DNA from: Himantopus leucocephalus
Lineage: Eukaryota > Chordata > Aves > Charadriiformes > Recurvirostridae
Length of the DNA stretch: 64,000 nucleotides
Direction of reading: 5' to 3'
NCBI GenBank assembly: GCA_003993805.1
Contig: RSEF01000002.1
Coordinates: 75,582,002 to 75,646,001 of the forward strand
The translations under genes were made by a program, and so were the position numbers. Of the stretch, positions 41,201 through 52,950 are shown one piece after another. The notes under the pieces are model-generated. The model searched no databases. It was not told the origin of the DNA and saw only the letters and a list, made by a program, of their open reading frames with translations. The stretch's first letter is position 1; each line of letters starts with the position of its first letter.

Positions 41201-43520
41201 TTCTGAGCGCTAAATAATTCCATGCGCTGTGAGGAAATATCATAAGTGCACGCACTCTGTGCATCAGGCTGTTCTGGGACCAAGTACACAAGCATTGGTC
41301 CTATACAAATGCCTAAACTGGATTAGCAACCATAATCTGTTACGCCTTAAATATACATGCCCGGCACCTTTTTCAAGGCTGTAGTACTTGGGTTCTTTTA
41401 AAGCCAAAGTGGGGAGTAATTATGGAGATATACAGCTAGTACAGAAGCACGCGGGTGAATTACCCAGTCCTCACCGGTACCACATAACACTGCTGCTACC
41501 AGCAAAAGCTGTAGAGGCAGATCTGTTTCTTCTAAGATTCCTGCTGGGCAATATATAAACAAGCACAACATGTATATTTTCTTTGCCTGTAATAAACAAT
41601 TCATACCAACACAAAATCGACTAGCTCATCATCAGTGTGACAGAAAGCACAAAGAGAGTACGTCTATCAAATAGCGTATCTCCCCCAAACCTGCATCCTA
41701 TTTATCAATGTCTTCAGAAAGTTGTAGCATATACAAATTAAGAATCGAAAGTATATACTGACTTTTATATTATAGGCTCCTAGAAAATTTAATTATTGCA
41801 GATTGTCTGTAATAACACCACATATGAATAAGCAAGGCTTTTCAGTCTAATACATTAGTTGGTCACGCACATTGACGTAAGCAAGTAAAAACAAAGAGCT
41901 AGCTTTCAATAAATCATTTTTAGTTCCTCTCTACTTCTTTAGTCATCTGATTCCACATACGCGTTTTAAGAAAGGCTAGTACTAACGCCCACAGTCTTTA
42001 CTTGGATTTTATCTGTAGAAAACATTTCTGGTACTTCAAAAAATTGGAAGAATTTGTGTGTGCGTGTGTGTATGTATTCAAATATATAAACATATATAGA
42101 CACACATAAACAAACACAGTTACATACTTGTTATATATTGTCTGCTTGTTGTACAACCAGTTCAGAGGAATAAAAACCAGTAACTCTGCTCTCAGTTTTC
42201 CTGAGTAGCATCATGACTGAAGGAAAAAGCAGGTTTTGGCTGTTCTGTCCAGAATCTGCTCTTTCTCTGTTGGCTAAAGAAAAGAGAACTTTATGAAAGT
42301 CACTAGCTGAGAACCTGGTCCTTCACCTCTTCATTGGCTTACTACATTGTGAAAGTATCATGAGCGTACCATGAAACCATGGAGTAAAATGTGATACTCT
42401 GCCTTCTCATTCACCCCATCTCCACCCTTGTAGATCATATTCTACACTTGTAGATACAGTAGTGTCCACAAATCATTAAACCTTTCCAAGTGACCGTCTA
42501 AATTCTTACAAATAGAACTTAAATAATAAAGACCATACGAAATTGTTTTGCACTGCCCCAAGGAATAGCATTATCATCTTCTAGTCTTTGTTTCACATGG
42601 CAAAAAATTGCTTTCATTACCACAAACTTCTTGCCCACAAGAAGATTTAAAAAATCAATCTTCTCCAAAAAGAGAAACCTCCTGTCTCCTGCTTCTTCCC
42701 CAGCTCAAATTCTCCTCAAATTACTAACAATACTCCAGCAACCCAAAATCCAGAAAGATAGAACTTACTGGCAGAGGCACTGCCAAATGCTAACATGGCT
42801 TACTAGCTTCCAGACTGGAGTTGGCTGGCAATTAGCAGTGAGTGCACAGCCAAAGCTAACACACCACTGTCAAGTACGAGCAGCCATACTCGGGTCAATA
42901 TATACAATCCTCTCCATTACTCTTCATACGATGGTCAAGCTAGAGGTACGTTAATAATGCAAAAGAGCCTTTTGAATTCTTATGCATATATTGCATAAAA
43001 GAACTATTAACACCGCACCAACAGAAGTGTGGTATTTTCCCCACACGTTGAATCCAGTGCTTCTTCTTGTCACTTTACTTTCATTTGATCCCCTGAGAAG
43101 AATATTTCAGGTGGGGACCCAGGTAGTGTTTTGTTGCCAAAACATGAAAAGAAAAAATGAAAAAGGAAAATTTTGGTTCAGTTAGGAGGGGAGGGAGGAA
43201 AAAGCAGAATGCGAATGCTCTATCAACAATTTTAATTCCAAAGTTTTGGGGCCTTTTTCCTCATGCACTGCTTCCCCTTGTGCTGATTCAGAAGGATGCT
43301 TGGATTAATATATTCGCGTTGACACTGAAGTACCTTAAGTAATTCTATTCTCACAACCACACTGAGATATTTTTGGCACTTGGGGTGTTGCGCTGTTCCT
43401 ATCCATTTCCATGTCTGCAAAGGGAAATGAAAAACACATATTGGGGCAAGGAGGAAATGAAAAAAACCCAAATTATTCTCTTTGCAGACCATGGCTGCAA
43501 TGTGGTCTAGGGAGGAAATA
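38291..43520. other. Non-coding stretch, no gene recognised
   Basis: There is no supported gene. A G-rich patch at 38690-38790 carries a 10-bp inverted repeat, CTCCACCAGC (38707-38716) and GCTGGTGGAG (38738-38747). An A-rich/CA run lies near 39520-39545, and TG/AT simple sequence at about 42054-42125. Frames at 38281-38589 and 42631-42954 are about 105 codons without domains. Confidence 0.5.
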
Positions 43521-43577
43521 TCCTCATTGGATATAGCAGTAGGAATGAGGATTCCTCATTGGAAATAGCAGTAGAAT
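43521..43577. repeat. Two-copy tandem repeat (32-bp period)
   Basis: TCCTCATTGGATATAGCAGT at 43521 recurs as TCCTCATTGGAAATAGCAGT at 43553, with AGGAATGAGGAT between. It is a small local duplication with one or two changes. Confidence 0.85.
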
Positions 43578-43949
43578 CACCTCAGTGGTTCAGGTTTGGG
43601 TACCAGGGAGTTCCCCATATGACCCTCAAGTTCTGTGTACTCAAAACATCTACTGTCCTGTTGGCAGGCCTCTTACCTCGTCTCCATTTCAAGCTCGTCT
43701 CCTCTGCCAGTAAGCAAACATGTTTTTGAATCGTACATTGATCCAAGCAATCAATGTATGCACGCACTCCACTCGGCTCCTTAACCCCAACACCCGCACA
43801 CACAAAATGCTTAATGACACTCTTGTTCACAGGTTTGACATGGGTTGCAACCACTGTCACATGCAAAGCATCCACTTGTAACTTTATGTGTGCCAATAGC
43901 ACTTACTGATGTTGCAACTGCACAATGAAGCTCAATTCTTGTTAACCAA
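43578..43949. other. Non-coding stretch, nothing recognised
   Basis: The 106-codon minus frame at 43582-43902 shows no domain and no splice context, and I regard it as chance. Confidence 0.5.
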
Positions 43950-44360
43950 ACTTAAGCCAAGTCACTCTCGCTCTATTTATAATGCGGGCACAGCAAATCA
44001 GTCTGATGAATCTTAATTAAATTTAAATAAACTTTGATTGGTGTAAAATGTAATGCGCACTTGGCCAACGGACCATCCAGTGTAAGGAGCCCCAAGCAAT
44101 AATGTTTTAATGCATCATACCCCTGTGATTTGAAATCTCAGAGGAAATGAAACAAAGTTTGCTTAAAAAATGCATCTCAAACCATCTCATACTTTCTTCC
44201 TACTAATGTGCTCAACTATTGGTGTTATGTTAATAGAGTCTACATAAATGGTCTCCTAATCACTTGATAAATTGCTTAATAAAGAAGTAACTTCCATAGT
44301 TGTCAATTAGTTACGTAATCAGCAAGTATTTGCTATCCATCAAACAGCAGCAGCAAATAC
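43950..44360. promoter_or_regulatory. Candidate conserved non-coding element (homeodomain-site rich)
   Basis: Repeat-free, about 400 bp, with closely spaced TTAATTAAATTTAAATAAA, CTTAATAAAG, GTCAATTAGTTACGTAATC and similar homeodomain/bZIP-like words, and stops in every frame. It lies about 2 kb left of the CpG-island cluster and may be part of the same regulatory domain. Inference from composition. Confidence 0.38.
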
Positions 44361-46179
44361 AACTGCAAAACACCAGACTATATCAGGGGAATGGGGGAGC
44401 AGGAAGAAGATAAGAGATTAAATTCATATTGTTAGCATTTCATGTCACCTGTACAGACAGTATTTTGATATTGATGTAAAGTCAATTTTATCCCTGCTGC
44501 CCAGCAGAGCTAGCAATCCTCTGCTACAAGTTTATAATACACTCAACTCCTCTTCTGAGCTGCCAGAAGATAAATAAGAGGATCAGAACCTACAACTGAT
44601 CTTGCCACACGACAAAAGAAATAAATAAAAAAAAAACCAAAAAAACCACCACCACCAAAAAAAACTCAGAGAAACCCTTCTTCTACTGCTTTGGACATTT
44701 TGAGAATCAAACTATTGCCAGATCAGCCTGAATGTCCATTATATACTACACATCTATCAGAAGCCAGCATCAGCATCTGGGGACACATGGCTTTAAACCC
44801 TCCCTGAAACCTACCCTGGTGGAAAGACATAATGAAAGAAGCAGTTCTGACTCAAATTTGGCTTTATTTGGACTATCCTCGACCACCTTTTGAAAGCCAC
44901 ATTGTCAACAGAAAGACAAGGTTCCTTTGGGCACTCAATTACATATCAAGGTCGTTGATATCTTTATTACCCCCTGACTTCACAGGACTTGCTCATTTCT
45001 TTGTGGTTAAGCCCAAAGGCCAGAGCAGGAACACAGATTGTGTTCTCTGGCAATATGAGGACAAAAACCATCACTCTAAAAGAAGATGGTTCAGCTACGC
45101 TTCATTTTGTGTTTTCAAGTTACTGATACATAAATAGAAGACCCACGGTTGACTGGATAAAAACCTTCACATTTTAAACCAGCAGGGATTTTACTAGTCT
45201 TTTCAATGGAAACACTTATGTCTTTAATTCACCTTGTTTAAGTATACAGTTAAATATGTCCAACGTTTTCACTGGAATTTTAAAAGCCAGGAAAGGTATG
45301 ACACTCTGACCAGCAATCTGAACACTTAAAATAATGTTAAGCACTGCAGACTGCAGTAGTAATATGTCGCAGTAAAACAATCTTTACAGCGTGCCTAGAT
45401 ACATCTCGAGTCAACTTGAATTCAAAGTTAAAAACATCTTCTTTAGAGATTACAAAATAAAAACATGAAAGAAAGGATGGGAAGAGAAGAAAGAAGAGAG
45501 AGGTCTGCAGTAGCTACAGGTGAAATTGAGTTGTGGCTAGATCAATCCATTACACTGCACTTGCCATTTGGTGAACAAGAGACTTGTCAGGGAGCAGGTA
45601 CAGAAACAGTGCAGTAAGCAAACTACCTTTACTGTGCTAGAAAAAGCACACAGTTGGCTAATTTGGAGCAGATTGTCTACTGATAGACACTGTTTCTCTT
45701 CTGACAGTGTTTGGCAAACATTAGTGCTTCTTTTCCTTTAAAGATCCTAACCTTTTAAAAGTTTTATGCCAGATCATCTATACTTGCACTCTTGGGTTCC
45801 TGCACCTTCTTACATTTCCGGTCTGAATCTTCTAAATTCTAAAACATCTAAATATTACAAAAGGGTTGCTTTTGGTCCCTCGAAGTAAAATCATGATCAC
45901 GAGAATCACCAACGAACATGCATCAAATTTTACCTCGTGGCAACATAAACGCACAACCAAAGCATTACTTGTGTGTCTGCATGTCTGTCTTGTTGGACAG
46001 ACAGGCAGTACTAGATCTACCCAGTGAGAATACTGCATGAACAAATATTTATTGAGAGTTACTCAGCTGTGATACGGAAGGGGATTCATGGCATGGTGCA
46101 TCTGGACTCTGCTCATTTTTTATGAGATAATTGCACCATGGACTACCTCAAACATGGCATGACTGAAGGATTTGCCTTT
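44361..46179. other. Non-coding stretch
   Basis: There is no supported gene. A-rich simple sequence lies at about 44618-44665. The frame at 44832-45137 (101 codons) has no domain. Confidence 0.5.
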
Positions 46180-46660
46180 TAAATTTAAAAACATGGAACG
46201 GACAGGAATTAATCCGTCATGCCTCCGTGTAGCACACAAAGGAAGAAGAATATAAATAATCAGGCAACCAGAATGGTGCAATAAGAACAGGATTAATCCA
46301 AGTGTGATTAATTCAGTGTCAGATTAAAATTGATAGTGCCAGCTGTATCGGGTCCATTCTGCGGCATTATTCTCGCCTGTCATTTTTTTTTTTTTTTTTT
46401 TTTTTTTNCATCTTCTTCCCATCTCCTTGGTGGATAAACCTGCAGGAGAGTTAATTGTCACATACATGGATTTAATCATATTGTCCACAGCGTTTGGGGG
46501 CTTCGCCATCAGCGATCCATGACTAATTGTTGTGGTAATTTTTCAATCATTAACAGCACCGCATATGCTGCAAACAAATCCCATGACACCCACTAAAACC
46601 CCAGCGGCAAGTGGTGCACACTCCTTCATGAAAGCCTCGCGCCCCGTCCCCCCGTCCCCC
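46180..46660. promoter_or_regulatory. Candidate enhancer-like conserved element with bicoid-type sites
   Basis: This segment holds TAATCC at 46210-46215, the perfect palindrome GGATTAATCC at 46290-46299 (two opposed K50/OTX-PITX-type sites), several ATTAAT/ATTA cores and TGTCA/TGACA words. It runs into the CpG island. It is interrupted by a 25-base poly-T with a lone N at 46408. The bicoid-type site assignment follows the known TAATCC preference of OTX/PITX/GSC homeodomains. Function is inferred. Confidence 0.42.
46383..46408. repeat. Poly-T homopolymer ending in a single N
   Basis: About 25 Ts followed by N at 46408. The length is unreliable and the N probably marks a contig break at the homopolymer. 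Confidence 0.9.
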
Positions 46661-46806
46661 CCCCCGCCCCTTCCCCATTAGGCAACCATCAATATGGTGC
46701 CCCTGGCCTTTTTTTGAGGGGAGGAGAGAGGCAGAGCTGGCCGGGCACCGCCAGCTCAGGGGCTTGCGCTGACTGCCTTTAAGGAAGGAGCACCGCAAAA
46801 GGGATT

Positions 46807-46833
46807 GGGGGGGGGGGGGGGGGGGGGNGGGGG
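46807..46833. repeat. Poly-G homopolymer with an internal single N
   Basis: About 26 Gs with N at 46828, inside the CpG island. G-runs of this kind commonly break short-read assemblies, so the length here is not trustworthy. It could form G-quadruplexes. Confidence 0.9.
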
Positions 46834-46964
46834 AGAGGAGGGAAATTAAAACTCCATCTGGGATGGCTGGTGGGGGGGAAGGTCTTGTCCTCCGCTCGGT
46901 CTCCATCGAGCTGGTGTGCCGCGCCGAGTGAGTGCCCTTTCTCCGCGTTTCAGCTGTATTAGCC

Positions 46965-46978
46965 GTCTCCATGGCAAC
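46965..46978. promoter_or_regulatory. RFX X-box motif
   Basis: GTCTCCATGGCAAC matches the near-palindromic RFX X-box (GTNNCC, two-base spacer, GGYAAC) at the centre of the CpG island. RFX factors bind such sites in promoters of ciliary genes and in some neural and immune genes. Only the motif is seen; binding is inferred. Confidence 0.6.
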
Positions 46979-47480
46979 GGCCGGTCCTCATCTGCCGCAG
47001 CGGGCTGCAGCCCCGCTCCCCGCCCCCCCCACCCGTGTCGGGCAGGACACGCCGGTGGGACGCGGGCTGCCCCGAGGGGGAGGGGGAGGAATTCCCTAAT
47101 CACCTCGTCAACACCAGCGAACCGGGTCATACAAACCCATTCGCTTTTCCGGACTCCGATAATTACACGCGTTTAACAAGAAATAAGACAAGCGAGCCAA
47201 AAGCTTCTCTCTTGCTTCAAAGCCAAATTAAAAAATAAATAAATAAAAAAAACCCAACAAAACAACAAACCCAAACAAACAAATTGCAGCCCCGCAGCCG
47301 CAGAAAGGATCAGCGCCACAGTGGTTTGGAGGGAGCCGTGAGGATTATACAAAAGCGCCATTGCTCGTCAAAGCTAAATGAACTAACTGACCCCCCCCGG
47401 CTCAGCCCGCAGAAAAAGCTCGCCTGGGCAATGAGGCCGCCGGCATCCCCCGTCACCTTCCTGACTTCTTGCTCCTGGAT

Positions 47481-48700
47481 TAATTAATTCACCGGCACGC
47501 AAGCCAGCCTGCGCTGACTAAGGGGTACAACAGCCTCCAATGGTGTACGCCTGGGGGCCTGGAAAAACAGTATTCGGTTTGCGGCTTTGAATGGACCGAT
47601 GGGATAATGTCATGCTCTTGCCCTCCCTCACCACCCCGTTTCCTAACACGTTAACACATTAAGCTGTTTTATGCGCCTGCTTATAGATGATGCATATCCA
47701 GCATCCTCAAAGAAGGCTTGAATGGGGGAAAGAAAAAACCAGATGAGATTCTGCAGCATCTCTGCTTTGAAGAGACCACTTTAAAACAAGGTGGCATTTC
47801 AGCAATCATCCAGGTGCTTTAGAAAACGCTGATAAAACATTTAATTATTGCAAGCCCTGGTAGCAGCAATAGTGACTATCGAAATGCAAATGCAGGCAAT
47901 GGAGAAAAAAGAAAAAAGAAAGAAGAGAAATAAGAACTAAAAGCAAAACAAGGCAGGATTAAACAAAAGCAGGAGTCCCCCTGCTCCCTTGGAGCTGGGG
48001 GGGAGAGAATCTCACACTACACAGAGGAGTAAACCACGGCGCCTCAGACCTAGCTTCTGATTCAAGCCATAAGGAAGCAGAGGGAAGGAAAAATCCCGTC
48101 CTTCTCGCCTGTTTCTGACAGTCACGGCACCGGCTCTCTTATGCAACCCTTACATAAGTTGCGACAGCACCAGCACCTTCACCTCTCCCTGCCCAGGCTC
48201 CCGGCAAGCAGGGCTCCCGCTGCCTCCCCAGCCACGGCGCAGGGAGGGCACGCTCTCCTCTTGCTCGCCCCCTGGGTCACAGATGAGGTGTGATACACAT
48301 ATACATAATAATCCTTTGCACTTTTATTATTTGTGACAGCTCTCTCCCACCATCCGTGAGTCGCTTTCTGTGAGGGTGGGGGAGCCCTTAGTGGCACGGA
48401 ACTGAAATAATCCTCCTTGCTTTCCCCCCTCCCCGCTCCTTATCCCAGAGAATGCTGTCCTCTCAAAGCCAAAAGAAAGGGTGACAACATGTAAATAGTT
48501 TCTTAATTAATTTCTGCACGTAGCAGTGTCACTGTTATTACCACGCTGCATTGAGTCGGTGTCACTGACAGAAGAACCACATGAAGTTTATGGAACCGCC
48601 TAGAGCCTACCACAGCCGACAAAAGATCCCAGCAATGGCAGATGGCATGTGAATCACTGTAAAGGCAATTAGCAGCTAGCTGCCGGATTTTGACGTGCTG
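47481..48700. promoter_or_regulatory. Candidate conserved non-coding flank of the CpG island
   Basis: Repeat-poor sequence with a GGATTAATTAATTC segment at about 47477-47490, a perfect POU octamer ATGCAAAT at 47884-47891, and further TTAATTAATTTC at about 48501-48512, with no plausible coding frame. A purine-rich run lies at 47905-47945. It looks like continued regulatory sequence right of the island. Composition-based inference only. Confidence 0.33.
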
Positions 48701-51371
48701 GGGAGGACAGAGGGGGTTTTCTCTGCTCCGAGCACTTCTCACCAGAGGGGCTGGAAATAGGCATTAGTCTCACTTTGCCCCCACAGAGTCTTTGCAACCA
48801 GTGTTGCTGGCTTTGAGGCTGCTGTATCGCTAGGTACCTATGCGCACCCAGTGCAGAAAGATTTGCAGCAGCAATAAAAACGCTGTCTTTTTACCTTGAT
48901 GGGCACAAGTCACAGCTGCTGCAAGCAGAGAGTGTTTTAAGCAGAATAAAAAAAACCCCAAACACCTATGCAGCAAAGGACCGCAGCCACCAAGCCTAGT
49001 GCCCCGAAAACATTACAGAGTGCTATAAACAGTGATTGAAAATGCATCAAAAACATCAAATGCTTCTAAGCAACAATGACAAATGGATTCTGGAACTGTT
49101 CAAGTTGGATACCTCTCAAAATGAGTTTGTACGGTAGACAACGGTCCTAAATTTTGATCAGAGAGCTAAAGCAGAACTCTTCAGCATGAGCCTTGTCAGC
49201 ATATATCTTTATCTTCAAGTCAGTAAAAAGAATAATATAAAAATGTACTAGTAAAATAATGCCCAGCAAAGGTCTCATTTGTGTGGTTGCGGTGCAGCCC
49301 TTGGATAGCACCGAAGCAGGGACATTATTGTGGGCAGTCTGACAGCACTGTGACCAGTAACACTCAGAAGGCTACAAGCTTAGTTAGGAAGCACCAGGTG
49401 ACAACCTACACCCGTTTTTCCTGCACTTGCTAGTTTGTTTGCTCATTACTTGCCAGATCAGTGCTAGTTTTTGTGAATTCTGCAGTGGGGATTCTTTTGT
49501 ACTTCTTACTTGCTCAGTGTGTGCTCAAGAACAGTAATCCCTTTTTGGGAGCTCCTTGCACTGATGCAATTAATAGCATTAACTACAAAACCCCACAGCC
49601 TCACAGCACAGGTGCTCTTCCTCTGGAAGCACAGCATCTACTAACCCTTTTTGCTGGAGAAGCAGCTCTATCAGCTATCACCGATAGCTGGACTAAGCAA
49701 GGCTGTCCACTTAAGAAGGGCAGCACACCAGTTTGTATTTTTCCATCCCAAACTAAGCTTGCTGGTTGGTATTCAGCAGAGGTCAGATGATGCTACCTTT
49801 CAAAGAGACAAGATGCTGTCAGTAACCCTCTCATCAACATCTCGCGTCCACATCAGACAGCTCTTCCTATGGCCTGCTTGGTTTTGCATTTCCCAGGAGT
49901 CAGATACTGTTCCTCTCTCAGAAGTCCATACTCCCAACATTATGCCAGCCCAAATGCACATCATTTCACATCTGCTTACAAGCCACCGCTGGCACCCATG
50001 CCACAGATTGCTTACTCCTCACTAAAATCTAAGGCTGAGCAACTCTAGTTCTACCAACTACTGCACTTACTGACTCCCAGGCTACTTTGCACTTGCTGAC
50101 AGACTTCCATCTCGGTAGGTATGACAGCATTTTGCAACTACTAATCAAGCCTGAAACAACAGTGAAAATTCAATAGGTTATTATCTCCATTTTGTACAGA
50201 AGTAAATTGAAGGAGACTGTGAAGGCAACAGAGATGTTAAATTCAAGCAAATCCTATTGAATACTTTTAATATCGGTCCTTCCATGCAGTTAACTGTGCA
50301 ACTTCTGTGCAGAAAGCAAACACCAAATCAAATAAAAAAAATTTTTAGCACTAAGCATGCCTGCACTCTAATCTTATTCAATGCAGAAAAAGTGCTACAT
50401 ACTGTATGTAGTTGATTACTAATCACCAGGACAGAGACAAATGACATGCTACTATATGGAATCGCACACCATTCTGCAGATAGAACCAAGACTACAAATA
50501 TATTTAGAAAAAATCCAAATGTTTGAGAACTGATTTGAAAAGCTAGCAATTTTATCATATATAGCAATCTCCTACGATAGGATCAGCCCTGATGATCTGA
50601 CTGCTTTGGTATTTTTCCAGGTACAGAAAACAGAAGCTGTAATTATGCAGTAACATGGCTACAGGTGATGTTTCAGCAGCTGTAACAGGCAGTCAGTGAT
50701 CATCTTGACACGAGGACTGATACCCCGTGTACATTTTAATCTTGTCTAGTTTGAGAGCATCTAATCATAGCAACTGTAATGTAGCATGTGGAATTTGAGT
50801 ACCATAGAATTCCAGAGACTTTGTTAACATGCAATTTTGGAGGGTTTTCCAAACCTTTTCTAATGCATCAGTCCAAGTGCACCAAGCCAATCACATGTTA
50901 AAAGAAAAGAAAACAATTAATTTCAGAGAGTTCAGATACTTAGAAGAGGCTTAGCTGCAAAGTAAAATTACTGAACAAAAAACTGGTTCTGTTTTACCTC
51001 AAACCAGCACACAACCCTTGCAAAAATAAAATTTGTGGCTATTAAAAAAAGCCTTGTAAGTCTCAGGGAGTTCTCACATAACATCAGAACATACTTCTTT
51101 TGCTTGGAACATACTTGTTTCGCTTCTTCCAGCTTAGAGCTTCTGAGGTAAAAAGAAAAACAAAAGAAAAGCCCAGCAAGCTTTCTGAGCCAGAGAACAA
51201 GCTTAAAATGTTCAGAAAAGGATGTTGTAATGAAGAGGCACATAAAAAGAAACACGTGAAGCGAAGAGTTATCTTCCAAGTGGAAGGTGACAAGGTAGCA
51301 GTAATGCTGCCCTTACTGAGGACAAATAACCAAAGAGGGCCAGTGTCTCTCCAAGTGGATGGTAAGGTGCA
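48701..51371. other. Non-coding stretch with a possible MIR trace
   Basis: There is no supported gene. At about 50178-50250 the words TTATTATCTCCATTTTGTAC, AGAAGTAAATTGAAGG resemble an antisense MIR core, weakly. Frames at 49461-50025 (109-124 codons) overlap each other and lack domains. Confidence 0.45.
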
Positions 51372-51512
51372 ATGGGGCAAGTCACTTCATTGAGTTGTGT
51401 CACAGTTTCCCCTTCTGTAAAACTTTTCTAATAATACAGCTTTTATAAAAACTATTAAGGCATACTGCTGAAAAGTGCTACATAGCAGCACTGTTTTTAT
51501 TATCATCCAACA
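51372..51512 (+). mobile_element. MIR-family SINE relic
   Basis: GGGGCAAGTCACTTCATTG, then CACAGTTTCCCCTTCTGTAA, AACTTTTCTAATAATACAGC and a later AAAAGTGCTACATAGCAGCA, follow the MIR sense order (GGGCAAGTCACTT, CTCAGTTTCC.CATCTGTAAAA, AATAATA, AAAGTGCT). Ancient and inactive. Confidence 0.75.
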
Positions 51513-52949
51513 GAGGGCATCTATGCAGAACATCAAAGATTGACCATGTTTCTTTCACTGAGGACAGCCAGAGGCAGTGTTCCTCTCAATTATGTTTTCT
51601 CCACCTGCCTTAAAAAGCAAACAAAAAAAACCAAAAAAACAACCGCCCACCATCAAAAAAAACCCCAATGGGTCCATCAAACAGGTTTCGGATGGATGCA
51701 CTTCAGCAGCTGAAGAGTACACGGTGCTAGCATATCAATACATCAATACTTTCTCAAAGCTATGACACCTACAGCAAACAATCCAAGTCTGGATCGATGC
51801 CAAAGCATCACCTATCAATGGTATTTGCATGATGGCCAACAGTGAGTGTGGAGTTTTTGAGTAAGGTAAGACTCCACTGCAGGAAGCCTGAAGTCTAGTA
51901 AGGCTAAGGAACAGTGGAAGAAGAATGCAAGGTCCTGGGAAAACATTGGTCTTCCATATACCCCCTTTCAAGCCATCAGACTTTACAGCCTACCTTGACG
52001 TTTTTCAGTTGATATGTCCTTAAAAATACAAAACTAAAACCCCATCTAATTTCATTTTGGAAAAAAACCCAAACAAAAATAAAAAAGACAGTGTGATTCC
52101 TCAGACCTTGCCTCTGTTCCAGTTCCAGCTGCTACTGTGTCTTGAACTTCAGCTTTTAAGAAACAGCTACTGTTTTTTTATTCCCCATTTTCACCAGTGC
52201 TCAACTCCTCATACTTATTCCTAATACATCATTTTACTCCAATCCCACCCTTAGCCTCATCACGACTCCTCATCATGCTTTTCAGCTCTCCCAGAGGAAG
52301 ACATCAGCTTCCATTTCACACCTCTGCAGACATGGCAAGCAAGTCCATACACCGGATTATCCAAAGTAAAACTGTTATTCTACAAGAACAGGCTGGGAGT
52401 TGAGCAAGAAAATCAAAGTCATTGGAGCAGGTCACAGGCCCTCGACAGAGGCCTTCAGTCACTTGTCAAACACCTTTCCTGTTCAAGGCATGTGTCCAGA
52501 ACCAGGAGTAAAGCAATGCCTCGTACAAATCCTAGCCCTCCAAATTCAGTGTCTTGCACAAGACTTCCACAGGTAGTGGAGAAAAGAGCAGATGAGCTCA
52601 CGCAGGCATCTCCCTTGCTGTCACACTTCCTTGATACAGTTTCCTCAGCTGTGGTTTGAAAATCATTTTGGGGTTGTCCTTCAGCTGCCAGCATACTTGC
52701 TGCAATTACTCCCTTCTGCTACGAAGGCTTTTGGGTGTCTCCAGGGATCCCGGGAAGGCCCTACCAGCTCTGTATTGCACAAGCGTGCGGAACACACAAA
52801 AGAAATTACAGATTCAGTGCCCCTTAGTTCACCTTCCTTAAACTCCACCTGTGAATCGTACAGTCACAGAGCTTTTCCCTAACTTAAGGTGTACGCATTT
52901 GTCTTCAAGCCCCATGAGAAAAGAGATAATGAAAGAGAGATGGGAGTAA
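51513..52949. other. Non-coding stretch, nothing recognised
   Basis: There is no supported gene. A-rich runs lie at about 51620-51665 and 52062-52088. Confidence 0.5.
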
Positions 52950-52950
52950 A

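Larger units (their letters stand above)
46610..47480. promoter_or_regulatory. CpG island, candidate promoter
   Basis: GC content and CpG density rise sharply here relative to the AT-rich surroundings, most clearly at 46900-47100 (CCGCGCCGAG, CTCCGCG, AACGGCCGG, GGGACGCGGG). Avian CpG islands usually mark promoters or developmental regulatory hubs. I cannot identify a first exon or its direction. A GTGAGT donor-like word at 46927-46932 is too close to the TTTCAG acceptor-like word at 46948-46953 to form an intron between them. Overlapping open frames on both strands are a consequence of GC content. The poly-G gap inside it means the sequence is incomplete. Confidence 0.65.
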
